Source: Paenibacillus bovis (GTDB lineage: Bacteria; Bacillota; Bacilli; Paenibacillales; Paenibacillaceae). From it: a stretch of 64,000 nt of DNA. Where the stretch lies: positions 4,955,001-5,019,000 of the forward strand of contig NZ_CP013023.1 of NCBI RefSeq assembly GCF_001421015.2. The letters run 5' to 3'. The notes beneath the pieces are model-generated. The model made no database searches. It saw nothing but the letters and a program-made list of their open reading frames with translations, and was not told the origin of the DNA. Positions 51,844 through 60,097 of this stretch are shown piece by piece (within the stretch, counting starts at the first letter, position 1; each line of letters opens with the position of its first letter). The position numbers and the translations under genes are program-made.

Positions 51844-51904
51844 GGGTTCGAATCCCACTCACCTTTCACGTGAGCGCAGGTAGCGCACTCCACTGTTAAT
51901 GGAG
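51844..51904 (+). other. tRNA-like fragments: T-arm followed by Asn-like D and anticodon arms
   Basis: GGGTTCGAATCCC at 51844-51856 has the form of a T-arm but pairs only three bases. At 51873-51904 lies AGCGC-AGGTA-GCGC, then CTCCA-CTGTTAA-TGGAG. That looks like a D-arm with A14, GG and A21, followed by a perfect anticodon stem whose loop would read GTT (Asn). No T-arm or acceptor follows the second fragment, so neither is an intact tRNA gene. Between them CTCAC and GTGAG can pair. These are most likely decayed tRNA pieces; the order resembles a permuted tRNA, but the acceptor does not fit well. Confidence 0.35.
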
Positions 51905-51931
51905 CTTTATTAAAATCAAATCTTTGCAGCA

Positions 51932-52153
51932 GGAAGTTCTCTGGGTACCGCCAGCACGGGGTACCACGCAGCAGCGTACTTTGCAGCCAGCGGATTCGGC
52001 AGTTATCGTGTTCGGGCAGATCGTAAGGAAAGGCAGACCAGCAGAATCAGGCGAGTCACACAGCCGGATTCATGCCGTTCTCCCTATTTGGCGCTTTGGT
52101 TCGGCAGATGCTGTCTCAAGCTCAGGCTCCGTATGTGATGCGAGAGAACTTCC
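51932..52153. other. Long-range inverted repeat in the slipin leader
   Basis: GGAAGTTCTCT (51932-51942) pairs exactly with AGAGAACTTCC (52143-52153), 200 bases apart and ending about 30 bp before the slipin start. The 51461-52184 gap holds no gene I can support: the open frame running in from 51924 has no ribosome binding site and low coding character. Confidence 0.45.
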
Positions 52154-52184
52154 CGCACAAAGACAAACTCAGGAGGAAACACCC

Positions 52185-53372
52185 ATGACTATGATCCAAC
52201 CACAACCTTTACATAAAATACATATTGCCGCCGACGAGCGCGGACTGCTGTTCGAGCAAGGCAGTTACATCAAAACACTGAAGCCTGGCAGCTATCGCTT
52301 TCTCAATCTATCCGGTCAGACCACGATTCGGCGCTGCAAGCTTAGTGAGCCGCTTCAGTTCACGCCAACCGATTGGAATCCTACCCATACCCAGGACGAA
52401 GCTGTTCATATCCGGCTCTATCAACACGATGCCGAATTGATGCGTGAACTGACTGTCGTCGAAGTCAGTGACCATGAATATGTGATCCATCTGGTCAATG
52501 GCAAATATAATGCGCTGCTGACAGCCGGTACGTATGTATACTGGAATGTACTGCAGGAGCACCAGTTTATCCATGCGGATATCCGTCAGCCTGTTGTAGG
52601 ACCGGAGATCAGCCGCAGTATTCTGGCGAAACTGCATTCGCATCTGTATGTCGTCGATATTGCCAGCCATGAGACCGGTCTGTTGTACTTTGACAATCAG
52701 CTGCAGCAGCTGCTGCCACCGGGCCGTACCTTCTACTGGCGCGGTCCGGTTAATGTCACGGTCAAAAAGATCGATCTGCGCCGGCAGCAGCTGGATATGA
52801 CCGGTCAGGAGATTCTGACCGAAGACAAAGTCACGCTGCGGTTAAACTTTGTCTGTCAGTACAAAGTAACCGATCCGCTTCAGGCAGCAGAGATCAAGAA
52901 TTTTGACGAGCAGGTCTACATCCAATTGCAGCTGCTACTGCGCGAATATGTCGGCACGCTCAAGCTGGATGATCTGCTGCGCATGAAGCAGGAGATCGGT
53001 GACTTTGTTTTGAGCCGCCTGCAGACGCAGAGTGAGGAATATGGTGTGCAGTTCCTGTCCGCCGGTCTCAAGGATGTTATTCTGCCTGGCGATATCCGTA
53101 CCATCCTGAACACTGTACTGCTCGCCGAGAAAAAAGCGCAGGCCAATATGATTACCCGCCGCGAAGAGACGGCCTCCACCCGCAGCCTGCTCAATACCGC
53201 CAAGCTGATGGATGAGAATGCTACGCTTTACCGGCTCAAGGAACTGGAGTTCCTGGAGAAAATCTGCGAGAAAATCGGCACCATTTCCCTGACCGGCGGC
53301 GGCAATCTGCTGGAACAGATGAATGCGCTGATGGGCATGAAAGAGACAGCTGCTGCACGCGATGCCGGCTAA
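52185..53372 (+). CDS. Slipin (SPFH/band 7) family protein
   Basis: A 395-residue protein from ATG 52185 with AGGAGG upstream. The SPFH domain lies in the middle (SHETGLLYFDNQLQQLLPPGRTFYW, VKKIDLRRQQLDMTGQEILTEDKVTLRLNFVCQYKV, and DEQVYIQLQLLLREYVGTLKLDDLL). A C-terminal coiled region follows (AEKKAQANMITRREETASTRSLLNTAKLM). The first 200 residues repeat a similar fold once more (DERGLLFEQGSYIKTLKPGSYRF), so the protein seems to contain two band-7-like parts. There is no clear membrane helix. Slipins scaffold membrane microdomains; a partner gene such as an NfeD protease is not adjacent. Confidence 0.82.
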   Translation: MTMIQPQPLHKIHIAADERGLLFEQGSYIKTLKPGSYRFLNLSGQTTIRRCKLSEPLQFTPTDWNPTHTQDEAVHIRLYQHDAELMRELTVVEVSDHEYVIHLVNGKYNALLTAGTYVYWNVLQEHQFIHADIRQPVVGPEISRSILAKLHSHLYVVDIASHETGLLYFDNQLQQLLPPGRTFYWRGPVNVTVKKIDLRRQQLDMTGQEILTEDKVTLRLNFVCQYKVTDPLQAAEIKNFDEQVYIQLQLLLREYVGTLKLDDLLRMKQEIGDFVLSRLQTQSEEYGVQFLSAGLKDVILPGDIRTILNTVLLAEKKAQANMITRREETASTRSLLNTAKLMDENATLYRLKELEFLEKICEKIGTISLTGGGNLLEQMNALMGMKETAAARDAG

Positions 53373-53390
53373 TTCTATATGTGATCTACC

Positions 53391-53438
53391 AAAAAGACGA
53401 TTCTGCCTGTTTATCGATCAGGCAAAATCGTCTTTTCA
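53391..53438 (+). terminator. Terminator of the slipin gene
   Basis: AAAAGACGATT-TGCCTG arms pair with CAGGCA-AAATCGTCTTTT and end in a T tract. Confidence 0.85.
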
Positions 53439-53639
53439 TTTGACCGGATCAATCTTCATCGTTTTCTCATGTGCCAACCTTTTCCTCTTTGGGTTACAAT
53501 AGTATAGAAGAGATCTGCCATATGTATTCGGCAGTCTTACAGGATGGTTCTTACTCATGATGCGATAATATCCGGCTGCAGCAGGCTATGTATCTGCATT
53601 TTGCATAATCACAATTTGATATACGGAGGTCTATCTATT

Positions 53640-54788
53640 ATGAAAATTATTTCGATTGAACCTACACCCAGTCCGAACACGATGATGCTGCGTCTGGACG
53701 AAGAGCTGCCTCAGGGTATCCGCAAAACCTATACGCTGGATAATGAGCGTTCGGCTCCTTCCTTTATTCGTGAGATGCTTCATATTAATGGTGTTAAAAG
53801 TGTATTCCATACGGCCGACTTTGTCGCTCTGGATCGTCGTGCCAGTGCCGATTGGTCAGCTATTCTGAACGAAGTGCAGGATAAGCTCGGTCAGCAAGGT
53901 ATCGAGAACAAGCTGGAAGTGCCGGAAGATCTGTCAGGAGATCATTTTGGGGAAGCGAATGTATTCGTCCAGTTCTTCCGCGGTATCCCGATGCAGATCC
54001 GGGTCAAAGCCGGTACCAAAGAAGAACGCATCTCTCTCGCCGAACGATTCGTGCAGGCAGTAACCGAAGTTGCCAGCGCCACCCTTATCAAGGAGCGCAA
54101 GCTGACCGATTATGGCGTACGCTACGGGGAACTGCCGGATATTGCCCGCGAAGTAGAGCAGGAACTGGAAGCCGCTTTCCCACAGGAACGTCTGCGTAAA
54201 ATTATCGATCAGGCTATCTCCCATGGTGCCAGCAATGAAGAATTCGTCGAACAGCGCCGCGGCATGACGCTAGAGGAGATTACCGAATCCATGAACAGTG
54301 AAGATTGGCGTGTACGTTATGCCGGCTTTGACGTACTGGAACCAACAGAGGATAGTCTGCCGCTGATCGAAAAGGCATTGTCGGATGAGAAAATGCAAAT
54401 CCGTCGCCTTGCTGTTGTATATCTCGGCGATCTGAAAACGCCAGCAGCGATGGAGCTGCTCTACCGCGCACTGGAAGACAAATCGGCTGCGGTTCGTCGT
54501 ACAGCCGGCGACACCCTGTCCGATATCGGTGATCCGGCAGCAACACCAGCCATGCTGAAAACCCTGCAGGACAGCAGCAAACTGGTACGCTGGCGGGCTG
54601 CCCGCTTCCTGTACGAAGTCGGTACCGAAGAAGCACGAGAGGCGCTGGAGACTGCAGTCGAAGATCCGGAATTCGAAGTCAGCCTGCAAGCGCGCATGGC
54701 GCTCGAACGCATTGAATCCGGGGAAGAAGCCGCTGGTACCATCTGGCAGCAAATGGCGAAGAGTCGTCAGCAAAACGCTTCCAGCTAA
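53640..54788 (+). CDS. cvfC: Conserved virulence factor C-type protein (Nfu-N plus HEAT repeats)
   Basis: A 382-residue protein. The N terminus (KIISIEPTPSPNTMMLRLDEELP, residues 2-90) is the scaffold-type Nfu N domain. The second half is a series of HEAT repeats (DWRVRYAGFDVL, MQIRRLAVVYLGDL, AAVRRTAGDTLSDIG, KLVRWRAARFLYEVG). The same order is known in S. aureus CvfC and B. subtilis YpgR. CvfC affects virulence gene expression in S. aureus; its molecular role is unsettled. ATG at 53640 has ACGGAGG upstream. Confidence 0.85.
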   Translation: MKIISIEPTPSPNTMMLRLDEELPQGIRKTYTLDNERSAPSFIREMLHINGVKSVFHTADFVALDRRASADWSAILNEVQDKLGQQGIENKLEVPEDLSGDHFGEANVFVQFFRGIPMQIRVKAGTKEERISLAERFVQAVTEVASATLIKERKLTDYGVRYGELPDIAREVEQELEAAFPQERLRKIIDQAISHGASNEEFVEQRRGMTLEEITESMNSEDWRVRYAGFDVLEPTEDSLPLIEKALSDEKMQIRRLAVVYLGDLKTPAAMELLYRALEDKSAAVRRTAGDTLSDIGDPAATPAMLKTLQDSSKLVRWRAARFLYEVGTEEAREALETAVEDPEFEVSLQARMALERIESGEEAAGTIWQQMAKSRQQNASS

Positions 54789-54934
54789 TCGACTTTATAT
54801 TCATTCTGTACAAAATCATTGCCAAATGTCTGCTAAGCACGTATACTGTAACACGTCCATGTCAGCTAAACCACTTAGACAACACAGGTTGTACGCAACA
54901 GGCTGATATGAACCTATAACTGAATAATATGCCT

Positions 54935-55205
54935 CATCACACATAACCGATGAGGTAGAGGTCGCAGCATGAATCAGTACAACCGGAGCAGGCGTAGAGC
55001 CGCCGCGAATCCCGGTTGAAAAGGTCCTGCTGCCGAAGTGCAGATTCCGCTCTGGGAATCCTGTGCTGGGGCTGTACCCGAAAGGGACAGAACTGTCACA
55101 ATGAAAAAATCCAAGCATTTCATTGTGTTGAGCTATCTTAAAGGGAAAGTATGGTGCGGAATCTATAGAAATAGACCCGGCCTGGCCGCGGTCTATTTTT
55201 TTGGC
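54935..55205 (+). promoter_or_regulatory. Lysine riboswitch (L box) with terminator
   Basis: The aptamer lies at about 54945-55120. Lysine-box hallmarks appear in order: GATGAGGTAGAGGTCGC, GAATCAGTAC, CTGCTGCCGAAG, GCTGGGGCTGT, and CCCGAAAGGGACAGAACTGTCA, which are the conserved junction and loop segments. A terminator follows at 55168-55205: AATAGACC and GGTCTATT arms with a GC-rich top and seven T residues. Lysine binding should favour the terminator. The output gene is a LysP-type permease, as expected. I saw no fully convincing promoter, though one must lie between 54800 and 54935. Confidence 0.85.
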
Positions 55206-55247
55206 ATTCTTTCCCTGGACGATTATGAAGGAGTGTACACAAGCATC

Positions 55248-56735
55248 ATGAGTTCAACCGTTAAGCCTACACCTACACCGGAGCCTCAGCTCCGCGCTGG
55301 CCTGCGCGCCAGACATATGACGATGATCGCCCTCGGCGGTTCGATCGGGACAGGATTATTCCTCGCCAGCGGCGGGGCGGTAGCCAATGCAGGTCCCGGC
55401 GGCGCTCTGCTCGCTTATGCCTGCGTCGGTATTATGGTCTATTTCCTGATGACGAGCCTTGGCGAGATGGCGACCTATATGCCGGATTCCGGTTCGTTCA
55501 ATACGTATGCCGCCCGTTTCGTCGATCCGGCTTTTGGCTTTGCGATGGGTTGGAATTTCTGGTACAACTGGGCGGTGACGATCGCTGCCGAACTGTCCGC
55601 TGCTACGATTATTATCAAATACTGGTTCCCGGAGAGTTCTTCCTTCCTGTGGAGTCTGCTGTTCCTGGCCTTGATCTTCCTGCTGAATATCCTGTCGGTC
55701 AAAGGATACGGGGAATCGGAATACTGGTTCGCCATGATCAAGATTGTCGTTGTACTTGCCTTCCTCGTGATTGGCGTACTGATGATCTTTGGCATCATGG
55801 GTGGCGAAGCGATTGGCTTCCGCAACTTTACGATTGGCGATGCTCCATTCAACGGCGGGCTGCTCGCCTTTATCGGCGTATTTATGGCAGCCGGATTCTC
55901 TTTCCAGGGAACCGAGCTGATCGGGGTTGCTGCCGGTGAGAGCGAAAACCCGCGTGAGCATGTACCGCGTGCGATCCGTCAGGTATTCTGGCGCATTCTG
56001 ATCTTCTACATTCTGGCGATTCTGGTGATTGGTCTGATCATTCCGTATACAACACCATCGCTGCTGGGCAGTGATCTGAGCGATATCGGTGTCAGCCCAT
56101 TCACCCTGATTTTTGAAAAAGCAGGACTTGCTTTTGCAGCTGCAGCCATGAATGCCGTTATCCTCTCGTCTGTACTGTCTGCCGGTAACTCCGGTATGTA
56201 CGCTTCGACTCGTGTACTGTATGCACTGGCTCGCTCCGGCAAAGCCCCGAAAATGTTTGGCCGTCTGAATTCCCGTGGCATTCCGCAAAATGCACTGATC
56301 GTAACCGCTGCTTTTGGCATGCTGGCTTTCCTGGCTTCACTGTTCGGGGATGGCGTTGTCTACAGCTGGCTGCTGAATGCTTCGGGGATGTGCGGATTTA
56401 TTACGTGGCTGGGAATTGCGATCAGTCATTACCGATTCCGTCGTGCTTTCCAGGCACAGGGTCGTGATATGAATGATCTGCCATTCAAGGCAAAATGGTT
56501 CCCGTTTGGCCCATTATTTGCTTTTGTACTGTGTGCGATCGTTATCGTGGGACAGAGTCTGTCGTACATTACACCGGAAGCGATTGACTGGAAATCTCTG
56601 CTCGCTTCTTACATTAGTGTTCCGCTGTTCCTGATTCTATGGCTGGGTTATAAATGGACCAAGCGTACCAAAGTAATCCCACTGAACGAGTGTGATCTGG
56701 AGACTGGCGCGCGGCAGGATGATTCGGTATCATAA
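55248..56735 (+). CDS. LysP-type amino acid permease
   Basis: A 495-residue APC-superfamily permease with about twelve helices. RHMTMIALGGSIGTGLFLASGGAVANAGPGG and the FQGTELIGVAAGESENP motif are typical of the LysP/AAT subgroup. ATG at 55248 is used; GAAGGAG lies 14 bases upstream, which is long, and a GTG at 55233 is in frame but too close. The lysine riboswitch directly upstream makes lysine the probable substrate. C-terminal residues are polar and cytoplasmic. Confidence 0.9.
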   Translation: MSSTVKPTPTPEPQLRAGLRARHMTMIALGGSIGTGLFLASGGAVANAGPGGALLAYACVGIMVYFLMTSLGEMATYMPDSGSFNTYAARFVDPAFGFAMGWNFWYNWAVTIAAELSAATIIIKYWFPESSSFLWSLLFLALIFLLNILSVKGYGESEYWFAMIKIVVVLAFLVIGVLMIFGIMGGEAIGFRNFTIGDAPFNGGLLAFIGVFMAAGFSFQGTELIGVAAGESENPREHVPRAIRQVFWRILIFYILAILVIGLIIPYTTPSLLGSDLSDIGVSPFTLIFEKAGLAFAAAAMNAVILSSVLSAGNSGMYASTRVLYALARSGKAPKMFGRLNSRGIPQNALIVTAAFGMLAFLASLFGDGVVYSWLLNASGMCGFITWLGIAISHYRFRRAFQAQGRDMNDLPFKAKWFPFGPLFAFVLCAIVIVGQSLSYITPEAIDWKSLLASYISVPLFLILWLGYKWTKRTKVIPLNECDLETGARQDDSVS

Positions 56736-56833
56736 TGCCGCACCATCAGCATCCAAAGATGTGATTAGTTGACCTTATACATTGGGATGCCTATCGCGAA
56801 TCTATTCATACTCTAACCTTTACCAAAATATAT

Positions 56834-56909
56834 ACTCAAAAAGCCTTTCCGCTCTCTGTCTGTAACCGGATTCCGGGTACGACAGTGAAGCAGGAAAGGC
56901 TTTTTGAGT
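56834..56909. terminator. Long bidirectional terminator between lysP-like and GH43 genes
   Basis: Perfect 17-bp arms ACTCAAAAAGCCTTTCC/GGAAAGGCTTTTTGAGT around a structured loop. It ends the permease transcript and the leftward arabinanase transcript. Confidence 0.85.
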
Positions 56910-56952
56910 TACACCATACAGTAAGTTGTGGCAGATAAAGAATGTTACGAGA

Positions 56953-57921
56953 TTAGTAGGTCGGCCAGCCGGCAGAATCATAATTCAGATCACTGATCAG
57001 CAGCTTCGGATTGCCACCATCGGTAGCATCGTAGGCATGACGGATAATCAGGTTGGTATTGTAAATGTCTTCACCGCCCGGACCTTTCCAGCGATCATTA
57101 CCTGCATCGAGAATCGTAAAACCGCCTTTCATCATATCTACGCCATTTTTGTCCACATAAGGACCGGTAATGCTCTTCGAACGTCCATAGACAGTTTTGT
57201 AAGTGCTGTTGGCTTTATCGCAACATTTATCAACAGAAGCGAATAAGTAGTAGTATCCTGTCTGTGCATTGTACGTAATGGATGGAGCTTCAATCGCACC
57301 ATCATTAACAGTACGTTTGGCAATAGAATAGATGCTGCCTGTAGGCTTCATCGTATTTTTATCCAATTTGGTAATTTTCAGACCTGTCCAGAATGATCCA
57401 AAAGCAAGCCAAGGCTGACCGCTGGCATCGATAACCAGTTCAGGGTCAATCGCATTGTAGTCTTTTGTGCTGTTCGAAGTCAGAACAACACCATCATCGC
57501 GCCAGCTGCCTGCGCCAACACTGCTTGCTGAAGCAAGGCCGATCGCCGATGTATTTTGGCCAAAATCAGAAGAGATCGAATAGTATAACCATGTACGACC
57601 ATTATATTGTTTGACATCCGGTGCCCATACATCATTGGCACGATCATTTTTCAAGTTAGGAGCATATTGTCTCCACCAGGATAAAGGAGAAAGGAAAACC
57701 TGCGGCACACGATAAAAGTTGGTTCCATTATCAGACTTCAGAACCTGAATACCAGCGCCTGTTGAGAATACGTAGGTTCCGCTGCCTTCTTTGATATAAG
57801 ATGGATCATGAACATTCACATCCCCACTTAGTGCCCAGTGAGCTGCGAATCCTTTGGTATCAGCAAAAATAGGCAGCAAGAGCGTCATAATAACCACCAT
57901 CGTAAGTACTTTGCGTTTCAT
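56953..57921 (-). CDS. Secreted arabinan endo-1,5-alpha-L-arabinanase (GH43)
   Basis: A 322-residue secreted protein. A signal peptide of about 25 residues follows the basic start (MKRKVLTMVVIMTLLL). The GH43 five-blade propeller residues are visible: catalytic base Asp in VNVHDPSYIK, modulator Asp in YNAIDPELV, and acid Glu in GAIEAPSI. APDVKQYNGRTWLYYS and GSFWTGLKI are typical of arabinanases such as AbnA. ATG at 57921 is used; a TTG two codons upstream is better spaced from AAGGGTGG. It should cut arabinan outside the cell, and it is likely under catabolite control because of the cre site upstream. Confidence 0.88.
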   Translation of the reverse strand: MKRKVLTMVVIMTLLLPIFADTKGFAAHWALSGDVNVHDPSYIKEGSGTYVFSTGAGIQVLKSDNGTNFYRVPQVFLSPLSWWRQYAPNLKNDRANDVWAPDVKQYNGRTWLYYSISSDFGQNTSAIGLASASSVGAGSWRDDGVVLTSNSTKDYNAIDPELVIDASGQPWLAFGSFWTGLKITKLDKNTMKPTGSIYSIAKRTVNDGAIEAPSITYNAQTGYYYLFASVDKCCDKANSTYKTVYGRSKSITGPYVDKNGVDMMKGGFTILDAGNDRWKGPGGEDIYNTNLIIRHAYDATDGGNPKLLISDLNYDSAGWPTY

Positions 57922-57999
57922 ATGCAAGGAACTTCCACCCTTCTGAATCAATTTAACACTGAATAATCAGCCTGCGCTGCTCAATGTCTATACTTAATT

Positions 58000-58014
58000 A
58001 TAAAGCGCTTTCAA
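58000..58014 (-). promoter_or_regulatory. cre site before the arabinanase gene
   Basis: On the minus strand TTGAAAGCGCTTTAT fits the cre consensus WTGNAANCGNWNNCW with one mismatch and has a perfect AAAGCGCTTT core. It overlaps a leftward TATAAT -10, so CcpA would block transcription on preferred sugars. The rest of 57922-58328 is AT-rich and otherwise featureless apart from the terminator. Confidence 0.75.
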
Positions 58015-58224
58015 TAAATTAAAATATAATATTCACGTATTTGTATTTCATTTATATTTAGGTATCTTTTGCACTTTTTATAGTTAATATATATATAAAT
58101 TAATATGCTTTAACATTAATTTATAAAGGTTATTATTGATATTGATAAAGTTGAATATGTACTTTTCGGTCTTTTGATTATTTTTCAAATTTAAATTGTA
58201 TAATAATATGGAACTTTTTATCCA

Positions 58225-58265
58225 TAAAAAAAGACCTACTGGTATTTAGCCAACAGGTCTTTTTA
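58225..58265 (-). terminator. Terminator of the transglutaminase-like gene
   Basis: Arms AAAAAGACCT and AGGTCTTTTT with an additional TGG/CCA pair, followed on the minus strand by seven T residues. Confidence 0.8.
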
Positions 58266-58328
58266 ACTTTATTTATTTACTACTGAAGTTATACTCAAGT
58301 ACAATTCAACTCCAGCTTGAAGTACATA

Positions 58329-59450
58329 TTAGCTCCAGCTCAAGGTAACTTTCAGATCACTGGCACTGCTGATTGATTTCACACTGTAGGATAGCGACTT
58401 CACGCCAACCGAAGACAATCCACGCAGATCATTTTTCAGACTGGTCAGGCTGCCGTTATAACGGAAAGTCACTGCATTTTTGCCAGCTGTCTGAGCCGCC
58501 TGTACTTGCGATTTGAGGCCTGCTGCCGAACGAATCGTATCGGATTCGCTCGCTGTGGACACATAATTCAGTGTTTTCTCCAGCTGCTGGTAAACGCTGG
58601 TTTTGGGACCGCCCGCCGCAATTAGCTGATCCAGCGTGCTGTGATACGTTGTATTCGCTGCCGGGTAGGTTTTGGTCCATTTGTGATCCTGCTTCATCTG
58701 GGAGTCAGTCAGCAGATAGTAGGCTGTCTGCACATCATTGCCCTGATCTGGTACCGGATCATCCCAGGTCGTATCCAGGTGATACCATTTGCCGTCCAGG
58801 TTCACCAGATTCCAGGCATGCAGCTCGCCATCGGCTGTACCTTCGGCGATCATGTTCTGGATACCGGCTTCCTTGAGCAGCTCGTAAGTCAGCAGAGCAT
58901 ATCCCTGACAGACTGCTGTGCCATCATGCAGTGCTTCATATGCGGTATAGCGGGTGTATGTCTCATCATATTTTACATTGCGTACGACCCAGTCATGGAT
59001 CGCTTTGACTTTCTCGTGGTCATTCATGCTGGCAGACACGATATTGGAGAGAATCTGCTGTACTTTATTTTTGACGTAGCCGGTCTGGGCAGTCGTCTCA
59101 CGATAGTTCATCGTAACTGTCACGCGCGCAGAATAGGCATTCTGGCGCCAGCTGAGTCCATAGCTGTCCAGAATGTACTGGGTATACGGATCTTTTTCCA
59201 GCGCATTTTCGAATGCGTTTTGCAGCATGGTTTTGAGACCGCTGGTACTTCCTTTATATAAAAGAGTAATTTCGGCATCACGATTCATTAGCGATGTATA
59301 AAGCGCATTGGTTACATCGGTGGAACTGTTAACGGTTACCTGTGAAGAAGCCGCATAGATAGCCTGATTGGGAGTAACAGCAGGAAGTCCTGTAAACAGG
59401 ATCGTTCCAGCCAGAAGGGTTTTGACCCAGATGGTATTTGATATTTTCAT
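58329..59450 (-). CDS. Secreted transglutaminase-like protein
   Basis: A 373-residue exported protein with a signal peptide ending near IYAAS. The transglutaminase/protease core (about residues 140-240) has the Cys-His-Asp triad in DGTAVCQGYALLTYEL, GELHAWNLVNLDGKWYHLDTTWDD. A C-terminal beta domain of about 100 residues follows. Such domains may cross-link proteins or cut peptides; cell-wall association is plausible. GAAGGGCGG precedes the ATG. Confidence 0.83.
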   Translation of the reverse strand: MKISNTIWVKTLLAGTILFTGLPAVTPNQAIYAASSQVTVNSSTDVTNALYTSLMNRDAEITLLYKGSTSGLKTMLQNAFENALEKDPYTQYILDSYGLSWRQNAYSARVTVTMNYRETTAQTGYVKNKVQQILSNIVSASMNDHEKVKAIHDWVVRNVKYDETYTRYTAYEALHDGTAVCQGYALLTYELLKEAGIQNMIAEGTADGELHAWNLVNLDGKWYHLDTTWDDPVPDQGNDVQTAYYLLTDSQMKQDHKWTKTYPAANTTYHSTLDQLIAAGGPKTSVYQQLEKTLNYVSTASESDTIRSAAGLKSQVQAAQTAGKNAVTFRYNGSLTSLKNDLRGLSSVGVKSLSYSVKSISSASDLKVTLSWS

Positions 59451-60097
59451 GCAGACGTAACCGCCCTTCTCCTATGATTTGCTCTGATTGTATTTATCGG
59501 CAGACAAGCCGGTTCCGGTAATAGAATGAGGGCGCTTTACCGATAAATTTTATGGTTATGTGTACGATGTATTACAGGGCTGATTCCGCTCTGCGCCCGA
59601 GATTTTCCAGGCCCATAGCATAAGACGCATCCAGCGGCAGATAGTTGCGCTAAATGAATGTATTATTTGTAAAAAAGTGTGAAATTACTATTATTTAATC
59701 AAATAATCTCACTATACAGGAAAGATCAAATCATACAAATGAAAAGTTAATCCTGGAGCAACCAGAATGCATCTTTTATTGCTATGCTATAGTATACTGC
59801 TTCCTTTGCTTTTATTGTAAAACTTTTTTGATCGTACAATCAACTTAACCGCTTATTCCGGTATGTATGCATGGATGCCGAAAATAAGCACAGCCCTTTT
59901 CCTGTCAAAAGAAAAAAGGCTGTGTAGTGAAACGTCTATATTAGCTTCTATTCTACTATCAGGGTCTGTTCTGCTATCCGGCTTTTCTCTTGATTCTCAT
60001 GTCAGTTCTATCTTCTTTCTGCGGGTAGACTGCTATACGCATTAAAGAACCAACAGACATGTCTGTAAACCGGATGTATCCTCCCGATAGATCATCC
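59451..60097. other. Gene-poor stretch between the transglutaminase-like gene and xylB
   Basis: No gene is supported. A 60-codon open frame near 59.9 kb has no ribosome binding site. There is an ATTATTTAATCAAATAAT palindrome near 59690-59707, AT-rich DNA, and the hairpin at 59889-59924. Confidence 0.5.
59889..59924 (-). terminator. Possible terminator after xylB
   Basis: CACAGCC and GGCTGTG arms around a 22-base A-rich loop, followed on the minus strand by CTTATTTTC. The T tract is poor; assigned mainly by position. Confidence 0.4.

Noticed and set aside
51621..51893. 90-codon minus-strand open frame
   Set aside because: No ribosome binding site, and part of it reads through the tRNA-like T-arm (WDSNP), a familiar false translation.
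51941..51975. Possible T-box leader (GGGTACCGCC and GGGGTACCACGC)
   Set aside because: The order and spacing of the T-box sequence, specifier loop and terminator are missing, and the downstream gene is a slipin.
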